Assembly: GCA_963797115.1 (NCBI GenBank)
Contig: CAWCOH010000002.1
Location: 62,001 to 126,000, forward strand
DNA: 64,000 nt
Source of the DNA: AP-15 sp963797115
Lineage (GTDB): Bacteria > Pseudomonadota > Alphaproteobacteria > ATCC43930 > CGMCC-115725
Direction of reading: 5' to 3'
The notes beneath the pieces were generated by a model, which ran no database searches, was not told the DNA's origin, and was given only the letters and a program-made list of their open reading frames with translations. This document shows, one piece after another, positions 42,894 through 53,153 of the stretch. Position 1 is the first letter of the stretch, and every line of letters begins with the position of its first letter. The position numbers were made by a program, and so were the translations under genes.

Positions 42894-45800
42894 ATGGATG
42901 CCGCCTCCGAACCATCGGCGAGCGTTGCGTTCGGGCGTTTCCGAGTGTTGCCGCATCGCCGCGAGCTGCTCGCCGACGACCGGCCGATCAAGCTCGGTGG
43001 GCGTGCCTTCGACGTGCTGATGGCACTGATCGAGGCGCGCGGAGCGGTCGTCGGCAAGGACGCGCTGATGCGGTGCGTCTGGCCCAATCGGATCGTCGAG
43101 GAGAACAGTCTGCAAGTCCAGATTTCGGCGTTGCGCGCCGCCTTTGGGGCGGAGCGCGAGCTGATCCGCACGGTGGCGGGCCGCGGCTATCAGTTCACCG
43201 GCGAGATCCGCATTCTGGGGGCGGTCCCGGACGAGCGCGCCAGTGCGGGCTTGGCAGCGGTGGAGCCCGCAGCGGTCCTGCCGCCGACGAACCTGCCGGA
43301 ACCGGTTTCCGAGCTGATCGGCCGGGACGACGATCTCGGCGAGATCCTGAGCCTCGCTGCTGCGCATCGGCTCGTCAGCCTCACCGGCGCCGGCGGCATC
43401 GGCAAGACGCGCCTCGGCTTTGAGGTCGCACGATACCTGCTGCCGAGATTTGCCGATGGGGTTTGGGCCATCGAGTTCGCGCCGCTGTCCGATCCCGAGG
43501 TCGTCCCGGTCACCGTCGCGACCGCCCTCGGGCTGGAACTAGCGTCGGGCACGGCATCGCCGCACTCTGTCGCGAACGCGCTCCGCTCGAAGCAGGTCCT
43601 GCTCGTACTCGACAATTGCGAGCATGTGGTCGACGCAGCGGCACTGATGGCCGAGTCGTTGTTGCGCGCCAGCCCGGCAATGCGCGTAATCGCCACCAGC
43701 CGGGAGCCACTCCGGGCAGAGGGCGAGTGGGTTTACCCGGTACCGCCGCTCGCTGTGCCGCCAGAAGGTAGCTCGGATAGCGAGGACCCGCTGCGCTACG
43801 GAGCCATTCGACTGTTCGTTGAGCGGGCACGTGCCGCCGCGCCACATTTCTCGCCCGACGCGCGCGTTGCGGCCGCGATCGCCGGAATTTGTCGTCGCCT
43901 CGACGGCATTCCGCTCGCAATCGAGCTTGCGGCGGCGCGCGCCGCTGCCCTTGGGATAGAGGGAGTTGCGGCTCGGCTCGACAACCGTTTCCGGCTCCTC
44001 GCGGGCGGCCATCGCACGGCAATGCCGCGTCATCAGACGCTGCGAGCGACGCTTGACTGGAGCTACGAGCTGCTAACCGAACCCGAGCGCGTGGTGTTGC
44101 GTCGCTTGGCAATCTTCGCTGGCGGCTTCACACTGCAGGCCGTGAGGGCGGTAGCGGCGGATGAGGAGATTGCAGCGTCCGACGTCGTCGATTGCGTTGC
44201 GAGCCTGGTGGCGAAATCGCTCGTGACCGCGGATGCTGGCGGCGCGATGATACGCTATCGGCTGCTCGAAACGACCCGAGCTTATGCGCTCGAGAAGCTC
44301 GTCGAAGCCGGCGAGTTCGACGCGGCGGCCCAACGCCATGCCAGACGCTACCTGGATCTCTTTGAAGGCGCCGTGGCGGAGGCAGAGACGCGGCCAACCG
44401 ACGAATGGCTGGCAGATTACGGCCCGAGGATCGACAACGTCCGGGCGGCGCTGGATTGGGCTTTCTCACCCAATGGGGATTCGTCGATTGGCGTCGCCCT
44501 CACGATCGCAGCGGTGCCGCTGTGGGTTCAGTTGTCGCTGATGGCGGAGTGCCGCGAGCGTGTCGAACGAGCACTCGCCAGCATCGTTCTCGGATCGAGC
44601 CCAACGCACCGCCGCGAGATGCAGCTCTATGCGGCACTGGGCGCATCGCTAATGTACACCAAAGGCCCAGCACCCGAGACTGGAGACGCGTGGACCCGCG
44701 CCCTCGAGCTCGCCGAAGCTCTTGGTGATGCGACGGTTCAGTTATCGGCGCTCTGGGGCCTGTCGTTTTATCGATCGATAAGCGGCGAGCATCGGACCGA
44801 GCTAGCGCTCGCCCAAAGGTTCTGCACCGTCGCTGCGAACCGGATGGACCCGGCAAATTTGCGCGTTGGCGAGCGCATGACGGGGACCTCGCTGCATTAT
44901 CTGGGAGACCAGGTCAACGCGCGCCGTCACATCGAGCGAATGCTCGCTCAATCGACCCCGTCCATCGATCGCGTACGATTATACCGCTTTCAATTTGACC
45001 AGCCGTCAGCGGCGCGTTGCATTCTTGCGCATATCCTGTGGCTTCAGGGTTTCCCGGAGCAGGCCGTCCGCACCGCGCAAAGCAGCGTTGACGGTGCACG
45101 AGCAAGCGATCATGCGCTTTCGGTGTGCAATGCGCTCGCCCGGGCGGCGTGCCCGGCAGCCCACTTCGTCGGTGATCTCGCCGCAGCCGAGCACTGGGTG
45201 ACGATGTTGATCGAGCATTCGGAACGGCACGCACTGGCCGTTTGGCAGACCTGGGGGCGCTGTTGGAAGGGGGTGCTCCTGATCAGGTGCGGAGAAGTCG
45301 CCACCGGATTACCGCTTCTCCGAGTCGCCCTGGACGAGCTTCGGGCGACCGGTTACGTCTTGCGTTACACAGGATTTCTCGGCGCGTTCGCGGAAGCCTT
45401 GGGCGGTGCTGGACAGGTGGCTCAGGGGCTGATGACCATTGGAGAAGCGCTCGCACGATCGGAGCATGGCGAAGGGCGCTGGAATATGTCCGAGTTACTA
45501 CGCGTCAAAGGCGAGCTTCTCCTGTTGGAGGGTGCACCGAACGCCGCCGCGGCCGAGGATCACTTCCGGCAAGCGCTTGCCTGGGCGCGCCGGCAGGGCG
45601 CCCTGTCCTGGGAACTACGCGCCGCCACGAGCCTTGCCCGGCTGCTGCGAGATCAGGGCCGTTCCTCCGATGCGAGGGCACTCCTCGAGCCGGTCTACGA
45701 CCGGTTTACCGAGGGGTTCGACACGGCCGACCTCAAAGCGGCAAAAGTGCTTCTGGACGCGCTCGCCAGGCCGGCAGCCTGGCGAACGCGCGTTTCTTGA
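42894..45800 (+). CDS. Winged-helix / AAA-like ATPase / TPR regulator (968 aa)
   Basis: Full-length member of the same family as 19064 and 39920. Winged helix at about 12-105 (FGRFRVLPHRRELLADDRPI, ISALRAAFG, GRGYQFTGEI). NTPase with Walker A GAGGIGKT (165-172), Walker B VLLVLDNCE, ATSREPLRAE and PRHQTLRATLDWSYELLTEP. The C-terminal half is TPR-like, ending LLEPVYDRFTEGFDTADLKA. The ATG at 42894 is only eight bases behind a TATAAT box, so the message is probably leaderless or nearly so. It should be a cytosolic one-component regulator that couples nucleotide state and a ligand to DNA binding. Targets are unknown; the phased repeats nearby are candidates. Confidence 0.94.
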   Translation: MDAASEPSASVAFGRFRVLPHRRELLADDRPIKLGGRAFDVLMALIEARGAVVGKDALMRCVWPNRIVEENSLQVQISALRAAFGAERELIRTVAGRGYQFTGEIRILGAVPDERASAGLAAVEPAAVLPPTNLPEPVSELIGRDDDLGEILSLAAAHRLVSLTGAGGIGKTRLGFEVARYLLPRFADGVWAIEFAPLSDPEVVPVTVATALGLELASGTASPHSVANALRSKQVLLVLDNCEHVVDAAALMAESLLRASPAMRVIATSREPLRAEGEWVYPVPPLAVPPEGSSDSEDPLRYGAIRLFVERARAAAPHFSPDARVAAAIAGICRRLDGIPLAIELAAARAAALGIEGVAARLDNRFRLLAGGHRTAMPRHQTLRATLDWSYELLTEPERVVLRRLAIFAGGFTLQAVRAVAADEEIAASDVVDCVASLVAKSLVTADAGGAMIRYRLLETTRAYALEKLVEAGEFDAAAQRHARRYLDLFEGAVAEAETRPTDEWLADYGPRIDNVRAALDWAFSPNGDSSIGVALTIAAVPLWVQLSLMAECRERVERALASIVLGSSPTHRREMQLYAALGASLMYTKGPAPETGDAWTRALELAEALGDATVQLSALWGLSFYRSISGEHRTELALAQRFCTVAANRMDPANLRVGERMTGTSLHYLGDQVNARRHIERMLAQSTPSIDRVRLYRFQFDQPSAARCILAHILWLQGFPEQAVRTAQSSVDGARASDHALSVCNALARAACPAAHFVGDLAAAEHWVTMLIEHSERHALAVWQTWGRCWKGVLLIRCGEVATGLPLLRVALDELRATGYVLRYTGFLGAFAEALGGAGQVAQGLMTIGEALARSEHGEGRWNMSELLRVKGELLLLEGAPNAAAAEDHFRQALAWARRQGALSWELRAATSLARLLRDQGRSSDARALLEPVYDRFTEGFDTADLKAAKVLLDALARPAAWRTRVS

Positions 45801-45812
45801 CACGCACGTCAC

Positions 45813-46509
45813 TCAATCCGTCCCGCCGGCCTGAGGGTGAGCCAGGACGAGTTTCACCGCCAGCGTGCCAATCAGCGCAGACTTAGCCTCGCCCACTGTT
45901 TTGCGACCGGCGATCAGCGCCGTTGTGATTTCGGCGACATGTCTGCCCTGAAAGCGGGCGATCGCGAGCTCGTTCTCGCTCGGCCGTTGCGCGACGTCGG
46001 CGCCGGTCAAAGATCGATGCACCGTAGGGCGTGCCGCCGCTAATCTCGGTCATATTGGCGAGCCGTGGCCTGTATACGGGAAGCCGACGACGATCATGCC
46101 GTGATGCACGAGCGTCGCATGAAGGCTGACGAGCGTGGTTTCCTGCCTGCGATGCGGTGCTGGTGAAGACGCTGCCGACTTTGGCGACGAGCGCCCCTTC
46201 GGCCCACAATCCGCCGGTTTGATCGAGAAAATTCCGGATCTGCGCGGCGATGTTGCCAAACTGGGTCGGGGTCCCAAAGATAATCGCGTCGGCTGCCGCC
46301 AGCTGCCGTGGCGTTGCGACCGGTACATGAGCGAAGACGGCGCGGGCAATATCGGCGCCGCTCTTTTGCAAAACATCGTCGGGCACCAGTTCGGGCACCT
46401 GCCACAGGCTGACCTGGGCGCCGTGTACCTGATGCGCCCCTTCCGCCACTGCCTCGGCAATCTCATAGACGTGACCGTACTTGATATAGAAGACCACTTG
46501 GATCTTCAT
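45813..46509 (-). pseudogene. Second WrbA-type quinone reductase, frameshifted
   Basis: From ATG 46509: MKIQVVFYIKYGHVYEIAEA, VPELVPDDVLQ, FGTPTQFGNIAAQIRNFLDQ, LWAEGALVAKVGSVFTSTAS. Then the frame changes to QETTLVSLHATLVHHGMIVV, returns for MTEISGGTPYGASIF, and changes again for LTGADVAQRPSENELAIARF and GRHVAEI. At least three indels are needed, so it is dead. The intact paralogue is at 32257; the two differ a lot, so this is an old duplicate or a separate acquisition. It is convergent with the regulator at 42894. Confidence 0.85.
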
Positions 46510-46740
46510 TTGCGGTTCTTCCTAGGGGTCGGCGCTGTCCGAGATAGCTCAATGTCGGGAGATATGTCGGTGCCAGCCGGTTCGATCGGATCGACAATCG
46601 CGCAGCCGACGCAGCTGACAACCACGGCGGTGGCGATAGCCGACGTCATTTTCGAACAGGCCCACGCGTCACGACCTTTGACCGTGGGCCGGATTATCCC
46701 TGTTCAAGGAAACGAAATCAGGGTTGTTATATTATATTAT

Positions 46741-47256
46741 TCAAGCGCTACGAGTAGCCTCGAACAGGAACCAGGTCCGTTTCTCCGCCTCGTCGATCCA
46801 AATTTCGATCAAACTTGCTGTCGCGACATCTCTGTGTTCGTCGCATAGGGAATGCGTTTCGCGTAGATTTGCGGTTAGCCGGATATTATCGTCGCGAAGT
46901 TCGGCGAGCATATCAGATGGAGTGACGTAGTCAGCGTCATTGTCCAACACCCGCTGCAAACGCGCGATTTGGCCGATCGACCGAATGGTCGTGTCGCCGA
47001 GCTTGCGGACGCGCTCGGCGATGTCATCGGTGGTCGCAAAAATTTTCGTCCCTTGCTCATCCAGCATCAAATGGTAATCGCGAAAGTGTGGACCCGAGAC
47101 GTGCCAGTGAAAATTCTTTGTCTTCACATACAGCCCGAACATGTCCGCGAGTAACGTAGTCAGCGCTGCAGAAACCTCGTGCGTCGCGTTGGGTGTCGAA
47201 TCGGACTGCGTGTCGAGGGGCGCCATCCGCCTGCCCCTTGCATTCTCGATTGTCAT
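46741..47256 (-). CDS. dps: Dps, DNA-binding ferritin-like protein (171 aa)
   Basis: Forms a dodecamer that binds DNA and stores iron using H2O2, protecting DNA in starvation. The intersubunit ferroxidase residues are all present: His50 in NFHWHVSG, His62 and Asp66 in DYHLMLDEQG, Asp77 and Glu81 in ATTDDIAERV. Length is normal, with an N-terminal tail that carries a few Arg but few Lys. AAGGAG lies about eight bases before the ATG. It stands alone, with a phased GTAAA/GCAAA/GTAAC array about 165 bases upstream. Confidence 0.95.
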   Translation of the reverse strand: MTIENARGRRMAPLDTQSDSTPNATHEVSAALTTLLADMFGLYVKTKNFHWHVSGPHFRDYHLMLDEQGTKIFATTDDIAERVRKLGDTTIRSIGQIARLQRVLDNDADYVTPSDMLAELRDDNIRLTANLRETHSLCDEHRDVATASLIEIWIDEAEKRTWFLFEATRSA

Positions 47257-47419
47257 GACCGGTTCTCCTTACGATTGGTGATTTTTTGAGACTTCAAATC
47301 CGAGGCCGTCGCGCTCGCGCGGTAAGCCGTTCGCGTCCGGTTCAACCTCGGTTCGGCTCACCTCGTCTTACCGCCGATAATAATGGGGCTGCTGGCCGAA
47401 AGGGGCCCAGTCAATCGCC

Positions 47420-47444
47420 GTAAATTGCGGCAAATTCCCGTAAC
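47420..47444 (-). promoter_or_regulatory. Phased repeats upstream of dps
   Basis: On the plus strand GTAAA (47420), GCAAA (47430) and GTAAC (47440), strictly 10 bases apart; read toward dps this is the TTTAC/TTTGC/GTTAC series. It lies 164-188 bases before the dps start and 87 bases from the insertion sequence. Confidence 0.4.
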
Positions 47445-47530
47445 GTGTTGGGCGCTAGCGTAGCCTGGGATCGTGACAGTCACTGCGCGCCACGGTCGTG
47501 TTGGCCCATTTGGCAGCCGTTGAAGCGGCC

Positions 47531-49207
47531 CTTTAACCTAAATCCGGCAGTTGGTTGGGCCTGTCAGCTGGGTGGCGTGGGATGGGACAACCGGGGATTG
47601 CGGTTTAGGCGGGGTTAAGTCGAATGGGCGGTTCGAGCTGGCGGCCGTTTAGGTAATGTCGCAGCGCTTCACTGAGGATGCGATACCACCGCCCGAGCGC
47701 GTCCAACTGCTCCGTACTTTGCCGCAGTCGAGCCATGAAGCCGGCGATACGCAGATAGGCCCGGCGTGCCAGATGTTGCTCGCCGTGCGCGCTGCTGACC
47801 GTCAGCCTCACTTGGCCGGCATGGTGGGTTCGCCGCGCCAGGGCGGTGAGCAAGAGAGGCCGGCTGGTTATCGCCTCAGATGATGCTCCGGATCGGCGAG
47901 GCGCACGAACAGGCTCCACCAGTTGTAGATCAGCGCCACACTGCGCGCCAGCAACCGGCAGCGTTTGAGATCATGCGTGGTGAAGCCGCCCCAGCCCCAT
48001 TGGTTCTTCAACTCGTCGAACGTGTTCTCGCAGTCCGCCCGATCGCGATACAACTGACCGAGCGTCAGGATCTCGCTGGTGAGCGAGGTCACCAACGCGG
48101 CGTATTCCCAGACCTGCCGATCGGGCCCGACCTCGGCAAAGCCGAGCCGCGGCTGAGCCGGGTCGCCGTGATCGACGATCGCCAGCGGGCGTTTCAGTTG
48201 GCGCCGTAGCAGAATGACCCGCCGCTGCCGGCTCCAACCTTCCAGCCGCAGACTGGTCTCCTTGCCTTGCCAGCCCTGGCCGCCATCCGACCAGTCAGAT
48301 TGGGCCATTGCTCGTTGCAGTGCCCGACTGACATTCTTCGTCGTCCGCAAGCGGAACAGATAAGCCAGGTTGCGTTGCTCGGCCTGGGCCATCACCGGCT
48401 CGATGCCCCAGGAGAGGTCACCACGCAGCAGCCTCGGCCAACGGCCCCGGTCCCACCGGTCGAGCAATGACCACAGACCGCCCGTGGCATGCTTGACGTT
48501 GTGCTGGTCGCCGGGCTGCACATCCACACTCAGCACCAGTCGCAGGTTCGACAGCATGTAGGTGTGATAGCAGTGCGACGGGCGACCGGGCTTGTGCGGA
48601 TTGTAGCCGAGTTCGGCACCCTCCTGCTCGCCATACAGCGGCTTGATCGTGGTATCGACGTCCAGCACCCACGGCTCATCCAGCAGCGGCGCAACAGAGT
48701 AGTCGAGATGGCCTTGCAGCCAGCTCAGCCCCGGCTCCTCCTCGATCTTGCCAAGGTTGCGGCGCACCGCGTCCTCGCTCAGCACCTTGCGCATGCCGAG
48801 CAGCGGCGGGTTCACCGGATCGCCGCGCAGTGCTGTGATGTGGGCATAGCGCCGATGACCCGCCAGAACCGACAGCAGCACGGTGCCAAGCAGATCGCGC
48901 TTGCGCGGGGCATTCGGGCTGCTGAGCGACAATGGGCAGTCCGCTACCCAGCCATCGAACAACCCGCCCTGCTTCAGGTACTCGATGAAGAACGGCAGTT
49001 GCCCGAATGGCGTCACCGGCGCCGTCGCGTCCCACTCCACGTGAACCCGACCGGCGTAGGTGTCGGCGACCGCCGACCATGTCTCAATCTCAGGTTGCTC
49101 ACCCTCCGGGTGAACCACCACACTCGTCGTTTCGATCCGCATCGCAATGGTATCCGCCAATTCGGCGCCATCGCGCAATCATCTAACTGCCGGATCTAGG
49201 TTTAAAG
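47531..49207. mobile_element. Insertion sequence with a DDE transposase, about 1.68 kb (IS1380-like)
   Basis: The ends are imperfect inverted repeats: left CTTTAACCTAAATCCGGCAG (from 47531), right on the minus strand CTTTAAACCTAGATCCGGCA (from 49207). Inside is one transposase gene split by a frameshift. Size and transposase style fit the IS1380 group of DDE elements; the family label is tentative. It separates dps from a pyruvate decarboxylase remnant. Confidence 0.8.
47605..49178 (-). pseudogene. DDE transposase of the IS, frameshifted near its C-terminus
   Basis: The main part (49178 down to 47868) has the catalytic first Asp in VLDVDTTIKPLYGEQEGAEL, HKPGRPSHCYHTYML, a second Asp in LLRGDLSWGI, and the acidic C-terminal motif YRDRADCENTFDELKNQWGW. 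After PEHHL a base is missing (about 47878-47884), giving RR and a stop; the other frame continues EAITSRPLLLTALARRTHHA to 47605 with the normal tail LGRWYRILSEALRHYL. The three catalytic acids lie upstream of the break, so some activity is conceivable, but the tail is conserved in relatives. ATG 49142 (MRIETTS) may be the true start. Confidence 0.82.
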
Positions 49208-49298
49208 AACCGGACAGGGTCTACCCTTTCCGGCGATGAAAAACGCCGGCATTACCTGGGACGAGTCTGGCCTCGACAAATCACGCCCCCGCTGGGCC

Positions 49299-49749
49299 CC
49301 TGCCCGCCTTGCCGCCCGTCTTTCGCAAATCGGCCTAAAGCATCACTTTGTTGTCGCGGGTGACTTTAACCTGGTCTTGCTTGATCAACTCTTGACGAAT
49401 AAGGTCCTGGAACACGTCTATTTCTGCAACAAATCGAATTGCGGCTACGGTGCCGAGGGATACGCTTGCGGTGCGGCCGCCGCCGTAGTTACCTTCAGCG
49501 TGGGCAGCCCTTCTGCCAGCAACCCAATGGCGAGAGCCCACGCCGAGAACCTGCCGGTCATTCTAGTGTCCGGCGCCCCCCAACACCAACGATCGCGCGA
49601 CACAGCATCTGCTACACCATCCGCTCGCAACTCACGATTTGTCTTATCAGTGGGAGATCGCCAAAAAGCTCACCTGTGCTGCAGTCGAGATCACATCCGC
49701 AGCCAATGCACCTCATCAGATCGACTGCGCTATCCGTGCCTATCGCGTC
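49299..49749 (+). pseudogene. Pyruvate/indolepyruvate decarboxylase N-terminal remnant
   Basis: The frame carries the ThDP-enzyme N-terminal domain: LAARLSQIGLKHHFVVAGDF, NLVLLDQLLTNKVLEHVYFC, GYGAEGYACGAAAAVVTFSV, HAENLPVILVSGAP. After one indel it continues in another frame with THDLSYQWEIAKKLTCAAVE, ITSAANAPHQIDCAIRAYR and then ends. The central and C-terminal ThDP-binding domains are absent. It abuts the right end of the insertion sequence, which may have caused the loss of its start region. Confidence 0.8.
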
Positions 49750-50672
49750 AGAAGGACACCCTCGTGCAGCACGACGATGCGGTGATTGAGCAGCACAAGA
49801 AGGCGTTGGCCGTATTGCAGAACGCTATGGCTTATGAAGAGCAGGCACTGCAAGGAAGGGCGGAAGCGCATGTGGAGGAGACTCCGCCAAGATCAAGGCG
49901 TGGTCCGCGTGGTTCACGTCGAACAAAGCCGTGATAGGCGAATGGCAGCACAACAACTCGTGTTCTTTCGCTAGCTGAGCGTCCCTTACAACCCCTAACT
50001 CATTAGCGGCGAGCACGCGGCGAAGGAGCGCAGATCTCTATAAACACATTTACCTGACCACAAAACCCCTGGTTGGTAAGCTCGCTTCACCAAGCCGAGT
50101 ATGACCGTCAATGTCCGAAACGGGTCAATCGCCTCGGTTGAGCGTGTGCTGTAGCACGTCAGCTCGACACCAACGAGCGGACCTTCACGATGCTGGTCCA
50201 CTCTCCCGAGGAACCACCGATCCCGCCGTCAGCAGCAGACTGATCGCCTAAATTGCATGAGGGCTGTCGCTGTCACTGCGCACACGAAAACCGACATTCC
50301 CTTATTGAGTTTCGCAGCTCTAATATATAAGCGCAACCTGGCGCGTCACAGGTGCGTTAAATCTCTTCCCCAGCGAGCCCACGTGTTTCGCTATACCCTG
50401 GCAAAGGCGCTGTGCCGGACATTCTGTCAAGGCTGTTACCGCGCCAGAAGGCCCGTGCGGCGCATTACGGGTGTCGCCGGCACGCTCGATCTCGCAAAAG
50501 CTGGCTGGTCGATTGGCGCTGCGGACCCTTGCCTGAAACGCCCACCGATCGGGCGATCATCGTGCGCGGCGACCGATGCTTCACCGACAATCCCGGTCAC
50601 TAGCACGGTCCCGCACTTCTTCGATCGAGGTCGTGCTGTTGTGTTTCACAACCCTCTTTCTCCCCCGCGGAC
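49750..50672. other. Stretch without a supportable gene
   Basis: About 920 bases. Short frames on both strands (for example 50257-50757 plus) lack family signatures, ribosome-binding sites and natural composition. It looks like degraded DNA between the decarboxylase remnant and the primase island. Confidence 0.5.
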
Positions 50673-50803
50673 CCGTCACACCGTCACAAGCCGCAGAAAT
50701 CCTGGCGCTTTTGCAAAAATTAACTGTCACAATGAGGCGCGTCGAGGCCAGTTGTGACGGATCGAAATCACTCGAAAGCCCAGGAATACGTCACTTGTGA
50801 CGG
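50673..50803. repeat. Cluster of CGTCAC/GTGACG repeats, origin-like
   Basis: CCGTCACA occurs twice in tandem (50673, 50681), TGTCACAA follows near 50724, GTTGTGACGG at 50751, and CGTCACTTGTGACG (perfect inverted repeat) at 50789-50802. Five copies of one hexamer in both orientations within 130 bases, directly behind the helicase gene of a replication module, suggest iterons or an origin. Confidence 0.5.
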
Positions 50804-50851
50804 TGCGACGGATCCGCCGGGGGGAGAGAGAGGGTGCGGACACACACAACC

Positions 50852-52114
50852 TCATCCCGAAGCCGCTGAGAGGTAGCGGGCGAACGCGTCGTGGAGGTCC
50901 TCTGACCGATACCCTTTGCCGGTCTTCCTGTCCTGGCGGACCGAATTTGGCCGCACGCCGAGCGGCTTCAGCAGCGTGGACAGCTGGTGCCAGGTAATGG
51001 GTTTGCCGGCGCGGTATTTCCCGGCGCCGTATTCCGACCAAGGGCGTTCCTCCATCGCCCCAAGTACCGCGAGGACCTCCGCCGTAAACAGCACTCTGCT
51101 CAAGTCTTTGGCGAGCTCAATCGTCTCCCCTTGGACGGGTTGCGCGCCTCCCGTAACCTGCCATCAAAGATCGCCTTCAGGTCGGCGAGCAGCATCTCGC
51201 GCCGGCTCTCCGCATCGTCGAAACCGGCTTCCGACAGCGCGGTTGCCGCGTTGCGCCCGCTCCGGCCAATCGCCGCCGGAGAGATCGGGGATCGCCAATA
51301 GCGGGCGCCAATTGTCGGCCGCGCGGTCATGCAACTCACTTGGTGCCAGCGGATCCGCTCTGTTCAGTTGGGCCAGATGGTCGGCCGCCCATCGCGCAGC
51401 GCTTCGCCAACGGGAGGAACTCGTCGAGCCGGTCGAGGCGCAGCGGCTCGACCTTCTCGTCGCGCCGGCGCCGGTAGGGGCCGGCCTTGATCGAACGGTC
51501 CTCGATCGTCGCGGGCAATTTGCCGATCGCCGCGATTGCGACCGCGCCCCAGACGTCGAATTCGCGGACCTCATGTCCGTCGGGTAATTCGATCGCCCGC
51601 AATACTGTGGAATTGGCGCGGCAGTGCCCCGAATTGATGATGCCTCGCAGCTCCTCGTTGCCGCCAAGGAAGCTGTCGGCCTCGTCCACGAGCAGTGTCG
51701 GGTGCACCATGTCGACGACGCGAAACAGCGCCGCCGCCGTGATGTTCGCCGTCGACAGCGGCCGCACGACGAAAGCGCTCAGAAGGATTAGCAACGTGGC
51801 CTTGCCGCATCTGCGCTCGGGGCTGGTGACCGCCAACCGCGGTGTGATGAACGAAGCGGAGCGCATGGGCGTGCAGTGCCCATAACGCAACCGCTTCCGG
51901 CACGCAATCGCGGGTCACGACGAGCCGCCGCACCGTCGCGGCGATCTCATCGAGCAGCGAGGCGCCGTCGACCGCACTGGGCCAAAGTTCGATTTTTGGG
52001 ATGTTCAACGTCTGACCCGCCCCGGGCTTACCCGCGACGTGAGCGTCCCCATCATCGCCATTCTTTTTTCGCAGCAGGCCGTTAAGCGTCTTTCGGAGCG
52101 TGCCGACCAGACAT
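50852..52114 (-). pseudogene. DUF3631 helicase-like protein of a mobile element, multiple frameshifts
   Basis: Pieces in three frames follow the order of a DUF3631 protein: IELWPSAVDGASLLDEIAAT and VALWALHAHALRF, then ITPRLAVTSPERRCGKATLL (Walker A region, GKT changed to GKA), VHPTLLVDEADSFLGGNEEL (Walker B), WGAVAIAAIGKLPATIEDRS, then RAADNWRPLLAIPDLSGGDW, AESRREMLLADLKAIFDGRL, and the C-terminal winged domain SEYGAGKYRAGKPITWHQLS to FARYLSAASG. At least four indels separate them. These proteins are the replicative ATPase of phage-like islands and pair with a primase-polymerase, as here. Confidence 0.8.
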
Positions 52115-53140
52115 TAGAGATTTTCCGCTGAAGCCTCTATTTGGTTGTCGCGGCCAATCGGATTCAAATCCAGCAGGCGCTGGATCTCCTCCCTTTGCTC
52201 GGGAGTGAACTTTACGTCTGCGCCGTTCGGCTTTGCATGCTGTCGCCGGAGCGCCTCGGCCTCGAGGTGGACCTCGGGGTCCTCGTCATAAAGGCGGCTA
52301 ACCACGGCGCACCTTGCGCGGCCGTCGCAGGCCATCATCAAAGGCCCGGTTGATCTTGCGCTCAATCTCGTCGGGCCGCCAGGGGCGGCGCGGGTCGTAC
52401 GACCACACCTGCGCCCCGCCCACAGCAGCGTGCGAAGGGTGAAATCGACTGGTGTTCCTCCGGCGCCAGCAAGTCGGCCGAACGAGTACGCTTCGCCGTT
52501 GAGGGTGGCTTCCTGCTCACCAGCCGGTGCAGCGATGATCCGCCGGCAGGCACGATCCAACGCCGCGTTAGCATAAGCCGAGAACCCAGATGACGGACTA
52601 ACCGGGCGACCTGCCGCCGCCTGCTGCTCCGGCGTCGGGGCAACGAGCCACTCGGGCGCCGGCGCAAGCGGCAGGATGTCGAGGTTAGCGAACAGGTCCC
52701 AGTCGTAACCCGACCGGGGCTATGGCACAATTACATAGCCGCCGTCGCCGCGCACATCGAGTCCGCGGCCGATCCCACGACCTCGGTCCCCCTGGGTATT
52801 GCAAATCTTGCGGCCGGCCGGATCGAAAATAGACGTGCAGCCCGTCGCTCGCGGTGTGCACCATCGGCGTGTTGCGCAGGATTGCGTGGCCGAGCTCGGC
52901 CAGCGTATCGAAGCCGTTTGCGTCCGGCCGCTTGACAACGATATCGAGGACGATGAGGCCGCTGGGCTTGCCGATAGGAATCCCGATCAGCGCCCGTGGC
53001 CAGCTCCACCACCACCGCCTGATTTGTGCCTCGTCGGTCGTCGCGCATGAAATCCGCCGCGGACGAGGGGCTGTTTACTGTCTCGTCGGCATGGAAAGAT
53101 TGGCCAACCACGTCGGCAATAAGCGAGCGCAACCGTTGCA
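52114..53140 (-). pseudogene. Bifunctional primase-polymerase, multiple frameshifts
   Basis: Fragments in different frames give the prim-pol core (PSGLIVLDIVVKRPDANGFD, LAELGHAILRNTPMVHTASD, YFDPAGRKICNTQG, RGRGIGRGLDVRGDGGYVIV) and the C-terminal helical part (RACRRIIAAPAGEQEATLNG, AGGTPVDFTLRTLLWAGRR, EVHLEAEALRRQHAKPNG). The last piece is intact in one frame from 52560 to 52114. It should have primed and replicated the element's DNA. It directly precedes the helicase remnant. Confidence 0.78.
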
Positions 53141-53153
53141 ACCTCCCCCTCCA

